Source of the DNA: Photobacterium gaetbulicola Gung47
GTDB taxonomy: Bacteria > Pseudomonadota > Gammaproteobacteria > Enterobacterales > Vibrionaceae
DNA: 64,000 nt
Reading direction: 5' to 3'
Assembly: GCA_000940995.1 (NCBI GenBank)
Contig: CP005974.1
Location: forward strand, 1,488,001 to 1,552,000
Made by a program: the position numbers and the translations under genes
In this document: positions 16,777 to 25,140 of the stretch, piece by piece
Layout: the number at the start of each line of letters is the position of its first letter
Position numbering within the stretch: the stretch's first letter is position 1
Notes under the pieces: generated by a model
What the model was told of the DNA's origin: nothing
The model's database searches: none
What the model saw: only the letters and a program-made list of their open reading frames with translations

Positions 16777-19041
16777 ATGCTAAACAAAGAACTTGAAGCG
16801 AGCTTGAATGCTGCTTTTGCGCGGGCGAGAGAGAAACGTCATGAATTTATGACGGTGGAACATTTGCTGCTGGCATTGCTGGAAAACCCAGCGGCTCAGG
16901 AGGCGCTGTTGGCTTGCCGAGCTAGTATCGATACGCTGCGCAAAGAGCTTGATTCGTTTATTGAACAAACGACCCCACTGATCCCAGTGGATGACGAAAG
17001 CAGGGAAACTCAGCCTACACTCAGCTTCCAGCGTGTATTACAGCGTGCTGTATTCCACGTTCAGTCTTCTGGCCGTAGCGAAGTGACTGGTGCTAACGTA
17101 CTGGTTGCCATTTTCAGCGAGCAGGAGTCTCATGCGGCTTACTTACTCAAGAAGAGTGACATCAGCCGTTTAGATGTAGTCAATTTCATTTCACACGGCA
17201 CCGTCAAAGATAGCGACAATGACGATATCAATGGGTCGGATGTCGGTGGCGAAGAGCCACGCTCAGAGCAGAGTTCCGAAGATAAACTGGAAAACTTTGC
17301 CACCAACCTTAACCAGCTGGCCCGTGCGGGTGGGGTTGATCCGCTGATAGGCCGGGATACTGAGCTTGAACGAACGGTGCAGGTGCTGTGCCGTCGCCGT
17401 AAGAACAACCCATTGCTGGTCGGTGAAGCCGGTGTGGGTAAAACCGCGATTGCTGAAGGTCTGGCTTGGCGCATTGTCGAGGGCCAGGTACCCGATGTGA
17501 TCAAGGATTGCGTGATCTACTCACTGGATATTGGCTCGCTGCTGGCGGGCACCAAGTACCGTGGTGATTTCGAGAAGCGTTTCAAGGCTATCCTCAAACA
17601 GCTAGAGAAAGAAGATCAGGCCATCCTGTTTATCGATGAGATCCATACCATTATCGGTGCCGGTGCAGCCTCCGGTGGCCAAGTCGATGCAGCCAACCTA
17701 ATCAAGCCGTTGTTGAGTAACGGTAAGTTACGTTGTATGGGATCGACCACGTATCAGGAATACAGCAATATTTTCGAGAAAGAGCGTGCCCTATCACGTC
17801 GTTTCCAGAAAATCGATATCATTGAGCCGTCACTGGATGACACCACCAAGATTTTGATGGGTCTGAAGCCGAAGTACGAAGCGCACCACGAAGTTCGCTT
17901 TACCAATAAAGCGATCCGTGCTGCGGTTGAGCTGTCAGCGAAATACATCAATGAACGCCACCTGCCGGATAAAGCGATTGATGTTATCGATGAAGCCGGT
18001 GCGCGATGCCGCCTGGCTCCAGCCAGTCGCCGCAAGAAGACTGTCAATGTCAGCGATATCGAGGCGATGATTGCCAAGATGGCTCGTATCCCTGAAAAAT
18101 CAGTTTCCTCGAGTGACCGCGATGTGTTGCAGAAGCTCGACAGCAAACTCAAGATGCTGGTGTTTGGTCAGGATCCGGCGATTGATGTGCTCACCGAGGC
18201 GATCAAGCTGAGCCGCGCCGGTCTAGGGGCCGAGAACAAGCCTGTAGGCTCATTCTTGTTTGCCGGTCCGACCGGGGTGGGTAAAACTGAGGTAACGGTC
18301 CAGCTAGCCCGTACCCTGGGTATCGAGCTGCTTCGCTTCGATATGTCCGAATACATGGAGCGCCACACGGTGAGCCGCCTGATCGGTGCGCCTCCTGGCT
18401 ATGTAGGCTATGACCAGGGCGGTTTGCTGACCGATGCCGTTATAAAGCATCCGCATTCGGTGGTACTGCTTGATGAAATCGAGAAAGCCCACCCGGATGT
18501 CTTCAACCTGCTGCTGCAGGTGATGGACAACGGTACGCTAACGGATAACAACGGCCGCAAGGCGGACTTCCGCAATGTGATTTTGGTGATGACCACTAAC
18601 GCCGGTGTGACCGAGACAGTGCGCAAGTCGATCGGATTGATCCAGCAGGATCACAGCCATGATGCGATGGGCGAAATCAAGCGAGTGTTTACGCCTGAAT
18701 TCCGTAACCGTCTAGACGGTATCATCTGGTTCAACCATCTTGAGAAAGATGTTATTTCCCAGGTGGTCGACAAGTTCATTGTCGAGCTGCAGGCACAGTT
18801 GGATGCCCGCGGCGTGTCAATGGAAGTGTCGTCGAAGGCCCGCGAGTGGCTGGCCAACAAGGGCTATGACAAGGCTATGGGGGCCCGTCCGATGGCCCGC
18901 GTGATTCAGGATAACCTGAAAAAACCGATGGCTAACGAGTTGTTGTTCGGTAGTTTGGTCAATGGGGGCTCGGTCCGGGTTGATATCGTCAACGATGAGC
19001 TGGACTTCCAGTTCAGCAGCGACCTAGAGCCTGCGCACTAA
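16777..19041 (+). CDS. clpA: ATP-dependent Clp protease ATPase subunit ClpA
   Basis: Hexameric AAA+ unfoldase that feeds proteins into ClpP. The 754 residues show the double Clp N-domain (1-145), an acidic linker, D1 with Walker A GEAGVGKTA (about 213-221) and Walker B AILFIDEIH, and D2 with GPTGVGKTE (about 495-503) and VVLLDEIEKAH. The pore loop GYVGYDQGG and the C-terminal ClpB D2-small domain are intact. GGGGAGG precedes the ATG. It forms an operon with clpS. Confidence 0.98.
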   Translation: MLNKELEASLNAAFARAREKRHEFMTVEHLLLALLENPAAQEALLACRASIDTLRKELDSFIEQTTPLIPVDDESRETQPTLSFQRVLQRAVFHVQSSGRSEVTGANVLVAIFSEQESHAAYLLKKSDISRLDVVNFISHGTVKDSDNDDINGSDVGGEEPRSEQSSEDKLENFATNLNQLARAGGVDPLIGRDTELERTVQVLCRRRKNNPLLVGEAGVGKTAIAEGLAWRIVEGQVPDVIKDCVIYSLDIGSLLAGTKYRGDFEKRFKAILKQLEKEDQAILFIDEIHTIIGAGAASGGQVDAANLIKPLLSNGKLRCMGSTTYQEYSNIFEKERALSRRFQKIDIIEPSLDDTTKILMGLKPKYEAHHEVRFTNKAIRAAVELSAKYINERHLPDKAIDVIDEAGARCRLAPASRRKKTVNVSDIEAMIAKMARIPEKSVSSSDRDVLQKLDSKLKMLVFGQDPAIDVLTEAIKLSRAGLGAENKPVGSFLFAGPTGVGKTEVTVQLARTLGIELLRFDMSEYMERHTVSRLIGAPPGYVGYDQGGLLTDAVIKHPHSVVLLDEIEKAHPDVFNLLLQVMDNGTLTDNNGRKADFRNVILVMTTNAGVTETVRKSIGLIQQDHSHDAMGEIKRVFTPEFRNRLDGIIWFNHLEKDVISQVVDKFIVELQAQLDARGVSMEVSSKAREWLANKGYDKAMGARPMARVIQDNLKKPMANELLFGSLVNGGSVRVDIVNDELDFQFSSDLEPAH

Positions 19042-19067
19042 GCCAAAAAACGCTTTAGCCATAAATG

Positions 19068-19097
19068 AAATAACCGCCCGAGGGCGGTTATTTTTTT
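19068..19097 (+). terminator. Rho-independent terminator of clpSA
   Basis: TAACCGCCC and GGGCGGTTA form a 9-bp stem with a GA loop, followed by seven T. Confidence 0.93.
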
Positions 19098-19137
19098 GCG
19101 TCGGCATGCGGCTTGAGGTACCGCGCGAGAAGGAAAA

Positions 19138-19165
19138 TCGCTTATCGCTTATCGCTTATCGCTTA
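19138..19165. repeat. 7-bp tandem repeat (TCGCTTA x4) at the speB stop
   Basis: Four perfect copies of TCGCTTA. The speB stop codon falls in the copy second nearest the gene, so the last two codons of speB are made of repeat sequence. Because the unit is 7 bp, copy changes could alter the extreme C-terminus. Confidence 0.95.
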
Positions 19166-20073
19166 TTAGCTGCGAATAAATGCAGTAAATCCGTGGCGAT
19201 AGTGGCCGCAGCCAAGGCCGTCATGTCGGCATGATCATAGGCCGGGGCCACTTCGACAACATCCATACCGATCAGGTTGATACCCTGTAAGCCTCGAATG
19301 ATCTTCAGTGCCTTGTCCGATGTCAGCCCGCCGCATACCGGGGTACCCGTACCCGGTGCAAAGGCGGGATCCAGGCAGTCGATATCGAAGGTGAGGTAAA
19401 CCGGCATATCGCCAACAGTGTGTTTAACCTTCTCGACAATTTGCTCAACCGACCAGTCGTTGGCGGTGCCGGCATCCAAGACACTGAAGCCGAGTTTGTT
19501 GTCATAGTCGGTACGGATCCCGATCTGGATTGAGTGCTGCGGGTCAATCAAGCCTTCGTTTGGGGCATGGTAGAACATGGTACCGTGATCGAACTGGCTA
19601 CCCATATCATAGGTATCGGTATGGGCATCGAAGTGGATCAGCGCCATTTTGCCGAACGTTTTCGCATGGGCGCGCAGCAGCGGCAGGGTGACGAAGTGGT
19701 CACCGCCGAATGTCAGCAAGGATTTGCCGGCTTCAAGCAGTGACGTCGCATGGTTTTCCAGGCGTTCACACATCTGGGCGGCATCACCGCTATCAAAAAC
19801 CAAATCCCCACAGTCAGCGATGGTAATGGCATCTTTAAGTGCAAACGGCCAAGGCCAGCGTTTGCCTTCCCAGGCAAGGTGGGTTGATACCTGGCGGATT
19901 GCGTTCGGGCCCATGCGGCTGCCTGAGCGACCGGTGGTGGCCATATCGAACGGTACACCGGTGATAATGACATCGGCATCGGTGGAGTGTGGTGCAAACT
20001 CTAGCGGCTGGCGCAAAAAACCAAAGGCATTGGCCGTCAGCGAATAATCAGGGTGAGTTGCAAGCGTTGCCAT
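19156..20073 (-). CDS. speB: Agmatinase SpeB
   Basis: Hydrolyses agmatine to putrescine and urea, the second step of the SpeA-SpeB putrescine route. The 305-residue protein of the ureohydrolase family has all manganese-binding motifs: FGGDHFVTLP, HFDAHTDTYD and TFDIDCLDPAFAPGTGTP. The start at 20073 is preferred to 20103 because it has GAGGAA six bases upstream and yields the usual N-terminus (SLTANAFGFLRQP). It lies downstream of speA with a terminator-like hairpin between them. The last residues (NKR) come from a 7-bp tandem repeat. Confidence 0.96.
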   Translation of the reverse strand: MATLATHPDYSLTANAFGFLRQPLEFAPHSTDADVIITGVPFDMATTGRSGSRMGPNAIRQVSTHLAWEGKRWPWPFALKDAITIADCGDLVFDSGDAAQMCERLENHATSLLEAGKSLLTFGGDHFVTLPLLRAHAKTFGKMALIHFDAHTDTYDMGSQFDHGTMFYHAPNEGLIDPQHSIQIGIRTDYDNKLGFSVLDAGTANDWSVEQIVEKVKHTVGDMPVYLTFDIDCLDPAFAPGTGTPVCGGLTSDKALKIIRGLQGINLIGMDVVEVAPAYDHADMTALAAATIATDLLHLFAANKR

Positions 20074-20088
20074 AGTCGGTTCCTCGGT

Positions 20089-20123
20089 TTTCAAAATGGC
20101 CACCAGCGTGCTGGTGGCCTTGT
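20089..20123 (-). terminator. Hairpin between speA and speB
   Basis: A perfect 10-bp stem, GGCCACCAGC with GCTGGTGGCC, closely followed on the minus strand by ATTTTG, in the 87-bp speA-speB gap. It may be a partial terminator that sets the ratio of the two enzymes. Confidence 0.65.
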
Positions 20124-20160
20124 TCTGTTATTGGGTTGGCTTTATCGGCTGAACCGTTCT

Positions 20161-22083
20161 CTAAAGCTGGCTTTGGACATCTTCCAAGTAGGTGTAGCCA
20201 TTTAGCCCTTCTTCGAGCTCGCTCAAGATGGCGCTGTGCTCGTGTTCAGGCAAGTGTTGCTTGACCATCTGTTCGTACTGGGCCAAGAAGTTGGCGGAAT
20301 CAAGGCGGACGCTGCGTAGGACATCTTTGACGCTGTCGCCGTGCTCGACACGCTCAATCTCATAGCCGCCGTTTGGCTGAGTGCGAACAATCGCGGTATC
20401 GGTATCACCGAACAGGTTATGTAAATCGCCCAAGATCTCTTGGTAGGCCCCGACAAGGAAGAACCCCATGCGGTATGGCGATTCATCGCTCCATGCCGGT
20501 ACCGCCAATGTACTTTCTATGCCTTGGCCTTCAACATATTGCTCAATGGCTCCGTCTGAATCACAGGTAATGTCCAGGATCACTGCGCGGCGCTCTGGCT
20601 CCTTGTCGAGGTTGCTCAGCGGCAAAATTGGGAAAATCTGATCGATTCCCCATGCGTCTGGCAATGACTGGAACAGCGAGAAGTTGACAAAGAATTTGTC
20701 AGCAAGGCGCTCGTGCAGCTCATCCAGCAGCGGACGGTGGGCCCGGTTCTTCGCCGACAGCATTTTCTCTAGCTCGTAGCAGAGTCTCAGGCTGATTTGT
20801 TCAGCCCATGCGCGTTCAGTAAAGTTCAGCATGCCAAGGGCAAATTGAGTATGGACTTCAGCCAGATCGCTCTGGTTGTCGTGGTAAATCTCAATCAGCG
20901 AACGAGAGTCGGTCAACGTCATCAACTCCTGCCACGAATGCCACATGTTGTGCAGGATCTGCGGTGCCGTTGTCTCCGGCGGGTTAACCGACTCTTGTTT
21001 ATAGCTTTCTACACCAATCACGTCAGTGATCAGTACCGCATGGTGAGCTGTCAGGTTACGGCCCGATTCGGAGATAATTCTCGGCATCGGGATACTGTAC
21101 TCTTTACAGATATCACCCAGGGTGTAGACCACATTGTTGGCATACTCACGCAGGCTGTAGTTCATCGAACAACTGCTCTGGCTGCGGGTGCCTTCGTAGT
21201 CGACGGCCAAGCCGCCACCGACATCGACGGTGGTGATCCCGGCACCCAGTTTCTTCAGTTCGGCATACACCCGGCCTGCCTCACCGACACCGTTGCGGAC
21301 ATCGCGGATATTGGCAATCTGCGAGCCGAGGTGGAAGTGAAGCAGCTGCAGGCAGTCGAGCATATCGTTGTCGCGAAGCTGATCAACCACTGACAGCACT
21401 TGCGATGCCGACAGGCCAAACTTGGATTTCTCGCCACCACTGGCTTGCCATTTGCCCTTGCCTTGAGAGGCCAGGCGGGCACGCAGACCCAGACGCGGCC
21501 TTACCCCGAGCTCGATGGCTTCTTGCATGACGGTTTTTAGCTCGGACAGCTTTTCCAGCACAATATATACATCATGGCCGAGCTTTTCGCCGATCAGGGC
21601 CAGGCGGATATATTCCCGATCTTTATAACCGTTGCAAACAATCACTGAGCTGGCTTGCTGGGCCATCGCGAGTACCGCCATCAACTCAGGTTTGCTACCG
21701 GCTTCCAAACCGAGCTGGCGCTGCTGTTTGGCATACTGGCTAGCGAGTATCTCGCTGACCACCGCCTCTTGCTGGTTTACCTTGATAGGGTAAACCGCCA
21801 GATATTCACCTTGGTATTGGTAGTGGTCGATCGCCTGGTTGAATACTGTGCACAGCGTATCGACCCGATGGTGGAGAATATCGGGAAAACGAACCAATAC
21901 CGGTAAAGATGCGCCTTTGGCTATTAACTGATCCGCTAACTGTGACAGGGCAATGGTGTTAAACGGGTTCTGGCTGTCGGGCCTCGCCACTACCTCACCT
22001 TGCGGGTTGATATCAAAGTAGCCTTGTCCCCAATAAGGGATATTGTAAACGTCACGCGCATTTTTAGTCGTCCAATCACTCAT
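20161..22083 (-). CDS. speA: Biosynthetic arginine decarboxylase SpeA
   Basis: PLP enzyme making agmatine from arginine. The 640-residue protein (E. coli: 658) has the PLP-binding lysine in VYPIKVNQQ (Lys101). The GGGLAVDYEGTRS and ESGRNLTAHHAVL stretches of the alanine-racemase-fold barrel are present, as is the C-terminal substrate Cys motif DITCDSDGAI. GAGGAAAA precedes the ATG. speB lies 87 bases downstream. A possible Arg-rich short reading frame sits upstream on the same strand. Confidence 0.97.
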   Translation of the reverse strand: MSDWTTKNARDVYNIPYWGQGYFDINPQGEVVARPDSQNPFNTIALSQLADQLIAKGASLPVLVRFPDILHHRVDTLCTVFNQAIDHYQYQGEYLAVYPIKVNQQEAVVSEILASQYAKQQRQLGLEAGSKPELMAVLAMAQQASSVIVCNGYKDREYIRLALIGEKLGHDVYIVLEKLSELKTVMQEAIELGVRPRLGLRARLASQGKGKWQASGGEKSKFGLSASQVLSVVDQLRDNDMLDCLQLLHFHLGSQIANIRDVRNGVGEAGRVYAELKKLGAGITTVDVGGGLAVDYEGTRSQSSCSMNYSLREYANNVVYTLGDICKEYSIPMPRIISESGRNLTAHHAVLITDVIGVESYKQESVNPPETTAPQILHNMWHSWQELMTLTDSRSLIEIYHDNQSDLAEVHTQFALGMLNFTERAWAEQISLRLCYELEKMLSAKNRAHRPLLDELHERLADKFFVNFSLFQSLPDAWGIDQIFPILPLSNLDKEPERRAVILDITCDSDGAIEQYVEGQGIESTLAVPAWSDESPYRMGFFLVGAYQEILGDLHNLFGDTDTAIVRTQPNGGYEIERVEHGDSVKDVLRSVRLDSANFLAQYEQMVKQHLPEHEHSAILSELEEGLNGYTYLEDVQSQL

Positions 22084-22246
22084 TACTTTTTCCTCGGACA
22101 GTGATTGGGTACTGACAGTGTATCGACAGCTGTGGCAAGGCCCAGCCTCAAGACTGTAAGCACCAGGTTAGTTAATATTCATCAGGCAGATGTGTGAAGC
22201 GCTGGGAATGCAATGGGCCTCAGCACATCATGGTGAATCAAAGGGG

Positions 22247-22423
22247 TTAGACGCCGCTAGACAGCGTCCTTTGGCTCCGCCTTTGCGATATTCTTTTTTT
22301 ACGGCGCTCAAGATGCGGCGACGTGTTGAGCGGTCGGTCTTTGGGATGGATAGTAGCTGCGATGTCGCAAACGTTCACCAGGCTTAATTGCACCAGCGCA
22401 TCATGCATTGCGATAGGTTTCAT
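22247..22423 (-). CDS. Candidate short ORF upstream of speA, Arg/Lys-rich C-terminus
   Basis: A possible 58-residue product. It has a plausible ribosome site (TAGGA, six bases before ATG 22423) and ends 163 bases ahead of speA on the same strand. The last 21 codons contain six Arg, including the rare codons AGA, AGG twice and CGG, with two adjacent Lys. An arginine-rich leader in front of arginine decarboxylase could couple translation to arginine or polyamine supply, as the SpeFL leader does for speF. I recognise no family, and it may be chance; conservation is untested. Confidence 0.3.
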   Translation of the reverse strand: MKPIAMHDALVQLSLVNVCDIAATIHPKDRPLNTSPHLERRKKRISQRRSQRTLSSGV

Positions 22424-22644
22424 TGTCATTCCTAAACGGCCGTGCTGCAGACAGATTTCACGGTATGACAGAGTAAGGTGAGGGCATCTCCCTCGTATAC
22501 ACCTCGTTCGCCTTGGGCCTTTGGGTGCAGGGAGGATTAGACAACTGAACGTGGGTTGTGGCAAATAAAATAAATTTGCAGCGACGATAAGGGAATCTTA
22601 TTGGCCGTGGCAACGTACAACGGCCGCCTTTTACGGCCGTAGAA

Positions 22645-22680
22645 AAAATAAAACCCGGCACAGTGCCGGGTTTTATTTGT
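22645..22680 (-). terminator. Rho-independent terminator of infA
   Basis: AAACCCGGCA and TGCCGGGTTT form a 10-bp stem with a 3-base loop. On the minus strand it is followed by TATTTTTTC, about 30 bases after the infA stop. Confidence 0.92.
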
Positions 22681-22702
22681 ATTCTGTAATCTTGATTAAA
22701 GA

Positions 22703-22921
22703 TTAACGGGCGCGGAAGACGATGCGGCCTTTGGTTAGGTCGTATGGAGTCAGTTCCACAGTTACCTTGTCACCAGTAAGAATACGGATGTAGTTTTTAC
22801 GCATTTTGCCAGAAATGTGAGCGGTAACAACGTGACCGTTCTCAAGCTCTACGCGGAACATAGTGTTAGGTAGTGTGTCAAGCACAGTACCTTGCATTTC
22901 AATTACGTCTTCTTTTGCCAT
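22703..22921 (-). CDS. infA: Translation initiation factor IF-1
   Basis: OB-fold protein of 72 residues that occupies the ribosomal A site during initiation. The sequence (MAKEDVIEMQGTVLDTLPNT, ending KGRIVFRAR) is essentially the universal proteobacterial IF-1, with the rRNA-contacting SGKMRKNYIRI segment intact. AAGAGGA precedes the ATG. As in E. coli, it lies near clpA and aat. Confidence 0.98.
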   Translation of the reverse strand: MAKEDVIEMQGTVLDTLPNTMFRVELENGHVVTAHISGKMRKNYIRILTGDKVTVELTPYDLTKGRIVFRAR

Positions 22922-23096
22922 TGAATCCTCTTAGGCTACCAGCCATTCATCTGATCGGGCCGGATAATGCCTTGAAACTGTTTGAGTGTAAAGTTTAGGC
23001 CGCAATTTTACATCTGCGAATGTGCTTTGTCAGCTACTCTGATGCATTAATCCGTATTTTATCGTATTTCCCTCAGGCAGTGGTGAAAAATGCAGC

Positions 23097-23810
23097 TCAG
23101 TTTTCATCAAAACGTTGCCATCCATGTGCTGTTAGCTTCTCGCAGGGCCTGAAACGAATTTTATAGTTCATCGCTTGGCACTGGTCTATCTGGTAACCCG
23201 GATACAGCCAGCGGCGTCCCGAGCGTTGGCAATATTGGATTTGATACAGGACACAGAGCGTACCCAGTGACAGTGTGCTGTCGGGCTCGAAGAAGCTGTA
23301 CACTGCACTCATGGCATCTTCGAAGACATCGGTGACGGCAATGGCTATCAGTTGTTCATCCTGGTAGACATGCAGGAACCGGGTATCCATCCATGGGGCG
23401 GTGCAAAACTCAAAGAACTGCGCCTTGTTGGGTGGGTACATACTGCCATCGGCATGACGCTGGGTAATGTAGCGGGCGTAAAGTGGGTACCAGCCTGGAT
23501 CTAACTCGGTCTTGAACTCCCATCGCAGCCGTGCCATCTGGTTGCGTTGGCGCTTTTGACTCTTCGATGGACGAAACGCGGGGCAGTCAACCCGCAGCGG
23601 AACACAAGCGCTGCATTGCTGGCACATTGGCTTGTAGACGGCGTTGCCACTGCGGCGGTAGCCCGATGCCAGCAGCACGCCGTAGCCAGCCGGTGTCAAC
23701 CAGTGGTGATCCATCACCACGCCAAGTTGCTCGGTTTGGTCTGGGAGATAGCTGCACGTGGATTCCGGTGTTAGCCCGATACGCAGCGGGAGCTTGTTAA
23801 TACTGGTCAT
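23097..23810 (-). CDS. bpt: Aspartate/glutamate leucyltransferase Bpt
   Basis: Transfers Leu from Leu-tRNA to proteins with N-terminal Asp or Glu, creating a ClpS-recognised N-degron. The 237-residue protein has the N-terminal ATE domain with the Cys cluster CQQCSACVPLRVD and the GNAT-like C-terminal ATE domain (AVYSFFEPD, LYPGYQIDQC, MNYKIRFRPCE). Its start overlaps the end of aat by 14 bases, so the two transferases are co-expressed. E. coli lacks bpt; Vibrionaceae have it. Confidence 0.96.
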   Translation of the reverse strand: MTSINKLPLRIGLTPESTCSYLPDQTEQLGVVMDHHWLTPAGYGVLLASGYRRSGNAVYKPMCQQCSACVPLRVDCPAFRPSKSQKRQRNQMARLRWEFKTELDPGWYPLYARYITQRHADGSMYPPNKAQFFEFCTAPWMDTRFLHVYQDEQLIAIAVTDVFEDAMSAVYSFFEPDSTLSLGTLCVLYQIQYCQRSGRRWLYPGYQIDQCQAMNYKIRFRPCEKLTAHGWQRFDEN

Positions 23811-24519
23811 GTGGTGAGAAAGTTAACTCCTGGCTGTGGTAACATTCTTCACTCAGTATGGCATCTCTTTGCTGGTGGAGGAAACGCGTGAACAGGCTTC
23901 GTTCCATTTCACCGGCCCCCAAGGAGGCGAGGTGATCATTCATCATCTGGCAATCGATGAGCTGGCCACCATGGGCGTTGAAGTGTTTGCAAAATAGCCA
24001 AAGGGCGATTTTTGAGGCGTTGTCAGCTAGCGAGAACATGGATTCTCCACAGAATATCCCGCCGACGCTGATACCGTAAAGTCCGCCAACAAGCTTGTCC
24101 TGCTGCCACACTTCTACCGAATGGCAGTACCCGAGGTCATGCAGTTGCTGGTAGGCCTGGATCATTTCAGGTGTTATCCAGGTTTCTTCTGCTTTTCGGG
24201 TGGTAGCGCAGAGCTCGATAATGTCGTGGCAAGCATGGTTTAATGTGACCAGATAGTCAGATTTCCTGAAGAATTTGCGTAAGCTCTTACTGGGTTGAAA
24301 CTGGCCGGGCAGGAAAACGGCCCTCGGTGCCGGGCTCCACCACAGCAGTGGTTCGCCCTCGGAAAACCATGGGAAGATCCCCTGACGGTATGCGCTGACA
24401 AGGCGTTCAGGGCGCAGATCCCCGCCAAAGGCCAGCAGGCCGTTTGGGTCGGCCAGTGCCGTTTCAGGAGCAGGGAAGTCAGTATTGACCGGATCAAGTT
24501 CCGGAAGATAAATTGCCAT
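23797..24519 (-). CDS. aat: Leucyl/phenylalanyl-tRNA-protein transferase Aat
   Basis: Adds Leu or Phe to proteins with N-terminal Lys or Arg. The 240-residue protein has the family landmarks FPAPETALADPNGLLAFGGDL, YRQGIFPWF, WWSPAPRAVF, SVEVWQQDKLVGGLYG and GGIFCGESMFS. Its 3' end overlaps bpt by 14 bases. It is divergent from the glycine-zipper gene. Confidence 0.97.
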   Translation of the reverse strand: MAIYLPELDPVNTDFPAPETALADPNGLLAFGGDLRPERLVSAYRQGIFPWFSEGEPLLWWSPAPRAVFLPGQFQPSKSLRKFFRKSDYLVTLNHACHDIIELCATTRKAEETWITPEMIQAYQQLHDLGYCHSVEVWQQDKLVGGLYGISVGGIFCGESMFSLADNASKIALWLFCKHFNAHGGQLIDCQMMNDHLASLGAGEMERSLFTRFLHQQRDAILSEECYHSQELTFSPHDQY

Positions 24520-24604
24520 AATTACACTAAATGTAGCCGATCTCTCCCCAAGTCGTTCGACGTTACTGTGGGGGGAGCCTAGGGTTGCCGGGAAAGAGGA
24601 TTAT

Positions 24605-25069
24605 ATGATGAGAAAATGGTTAGTGTTATTGTTTATTTTACCACTGGCACTTTCTGCGGCGCCCTACAACAGGAACCAGGCACGAACAGTGAACAAGGTG
24701 GTGTTTGGTGTGGTGGACAGTGTTCGATATATCACCCACCAGGATGTGGTTGATTCGCAACGCAATGGTTGGGAAACCTTACTCGGTGGGGTTATCGGCG
24801 GCTTGATTGGTAATCAGTTTGGTGGTGGCTCTGGACGGGAAGTCGCGACGGCGGTTGGTGCTGTCGCTGGGATGGGGATAGCCCACAACCGCCAGCCGAC
24901 CCGGCAAATTGTCCACTATCGTTTGGTTGAACTGCTTATCAGGGCAGAAGATGGCACCTTGATTGACGTGATCCAGGATGTTGACGCGAGCATGCTGTTT
25001 CAACCCGAAGACAAGGTGAGGATTTTGTATTTCGATAATGGGGTGCGAGTGGACAAGACCTATCCGTGA
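24605..25069 (+). CDS. Glycine-zipper 2TM-domain envelope protein
   Basis: Exported protein of 154 residues. A signal peptide (about 1-20, with a likely cleavage near LSA-AP, no lipobox) is followed by a short region and a glycine zipper (GGVIGGLIGNQFGGGSGRE, about 62-80, then VGAVAGMGIA). It resembles the core of SlyB/Rick_17kDa outer-membrane proteins. The C-terminal half (about 95-154) is a small beta-rich domain. ATG 24605 and ATG 24608 are both possible after AGAGGA. The role is presumably in envelope integrity, by family only. Confidence 0.85.
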   Translation: MMRKWLVLLFILPLALSAAPYNRNQARTVNKVVFGVVDSVRYITHQDVVDSQRNGWETLLGGVIGGLIGNQFGGGSGREVATAVGAVAGMGIAHNRQPTRQIVHYRLVELLIRAEDGTLIDVIQDVDASMLFQPEDKVRILYFDNGVRVDKTYP

Positions 25070-25084
25070 GGGGGAGCATAGACG

Positions 25085-25122
25085 AAGCTAAACAAAGCGT
25101 GATGGCAACACCATCACGCTTG
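25085..25122 (-). terminator. Terminator of pykA (probably bidirectional)
   Basis: GCGTGATGG and CCATCACGC form a perfect 9-bp stem. On the minus strand TTTGTTTAG follows, serving pykA; the plus side (TTGGGTCG) is poor. Confidence 0.82.
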
Positions 25123-25140
25123 GGTCGTTTCGGTTGTCGA

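Larger units (their letters stand above)
22084..22702. other. speA-infA intergenic region
   Basis: About 620 bp separating speA from infA. It holds the infA terminator, one candidate short reading frame (22247-22423) and otherwise no recognised gene. No tRNA-Ser was found here, although E. coli carries serW beside infA. Confidence 0.5.

Noticed and set aside
22084..22702. A tRNA-Ser gene near infA, as in E. coli
   Set aside because: No cloverleaf or T-loop motif could be found on either strand of the gap.
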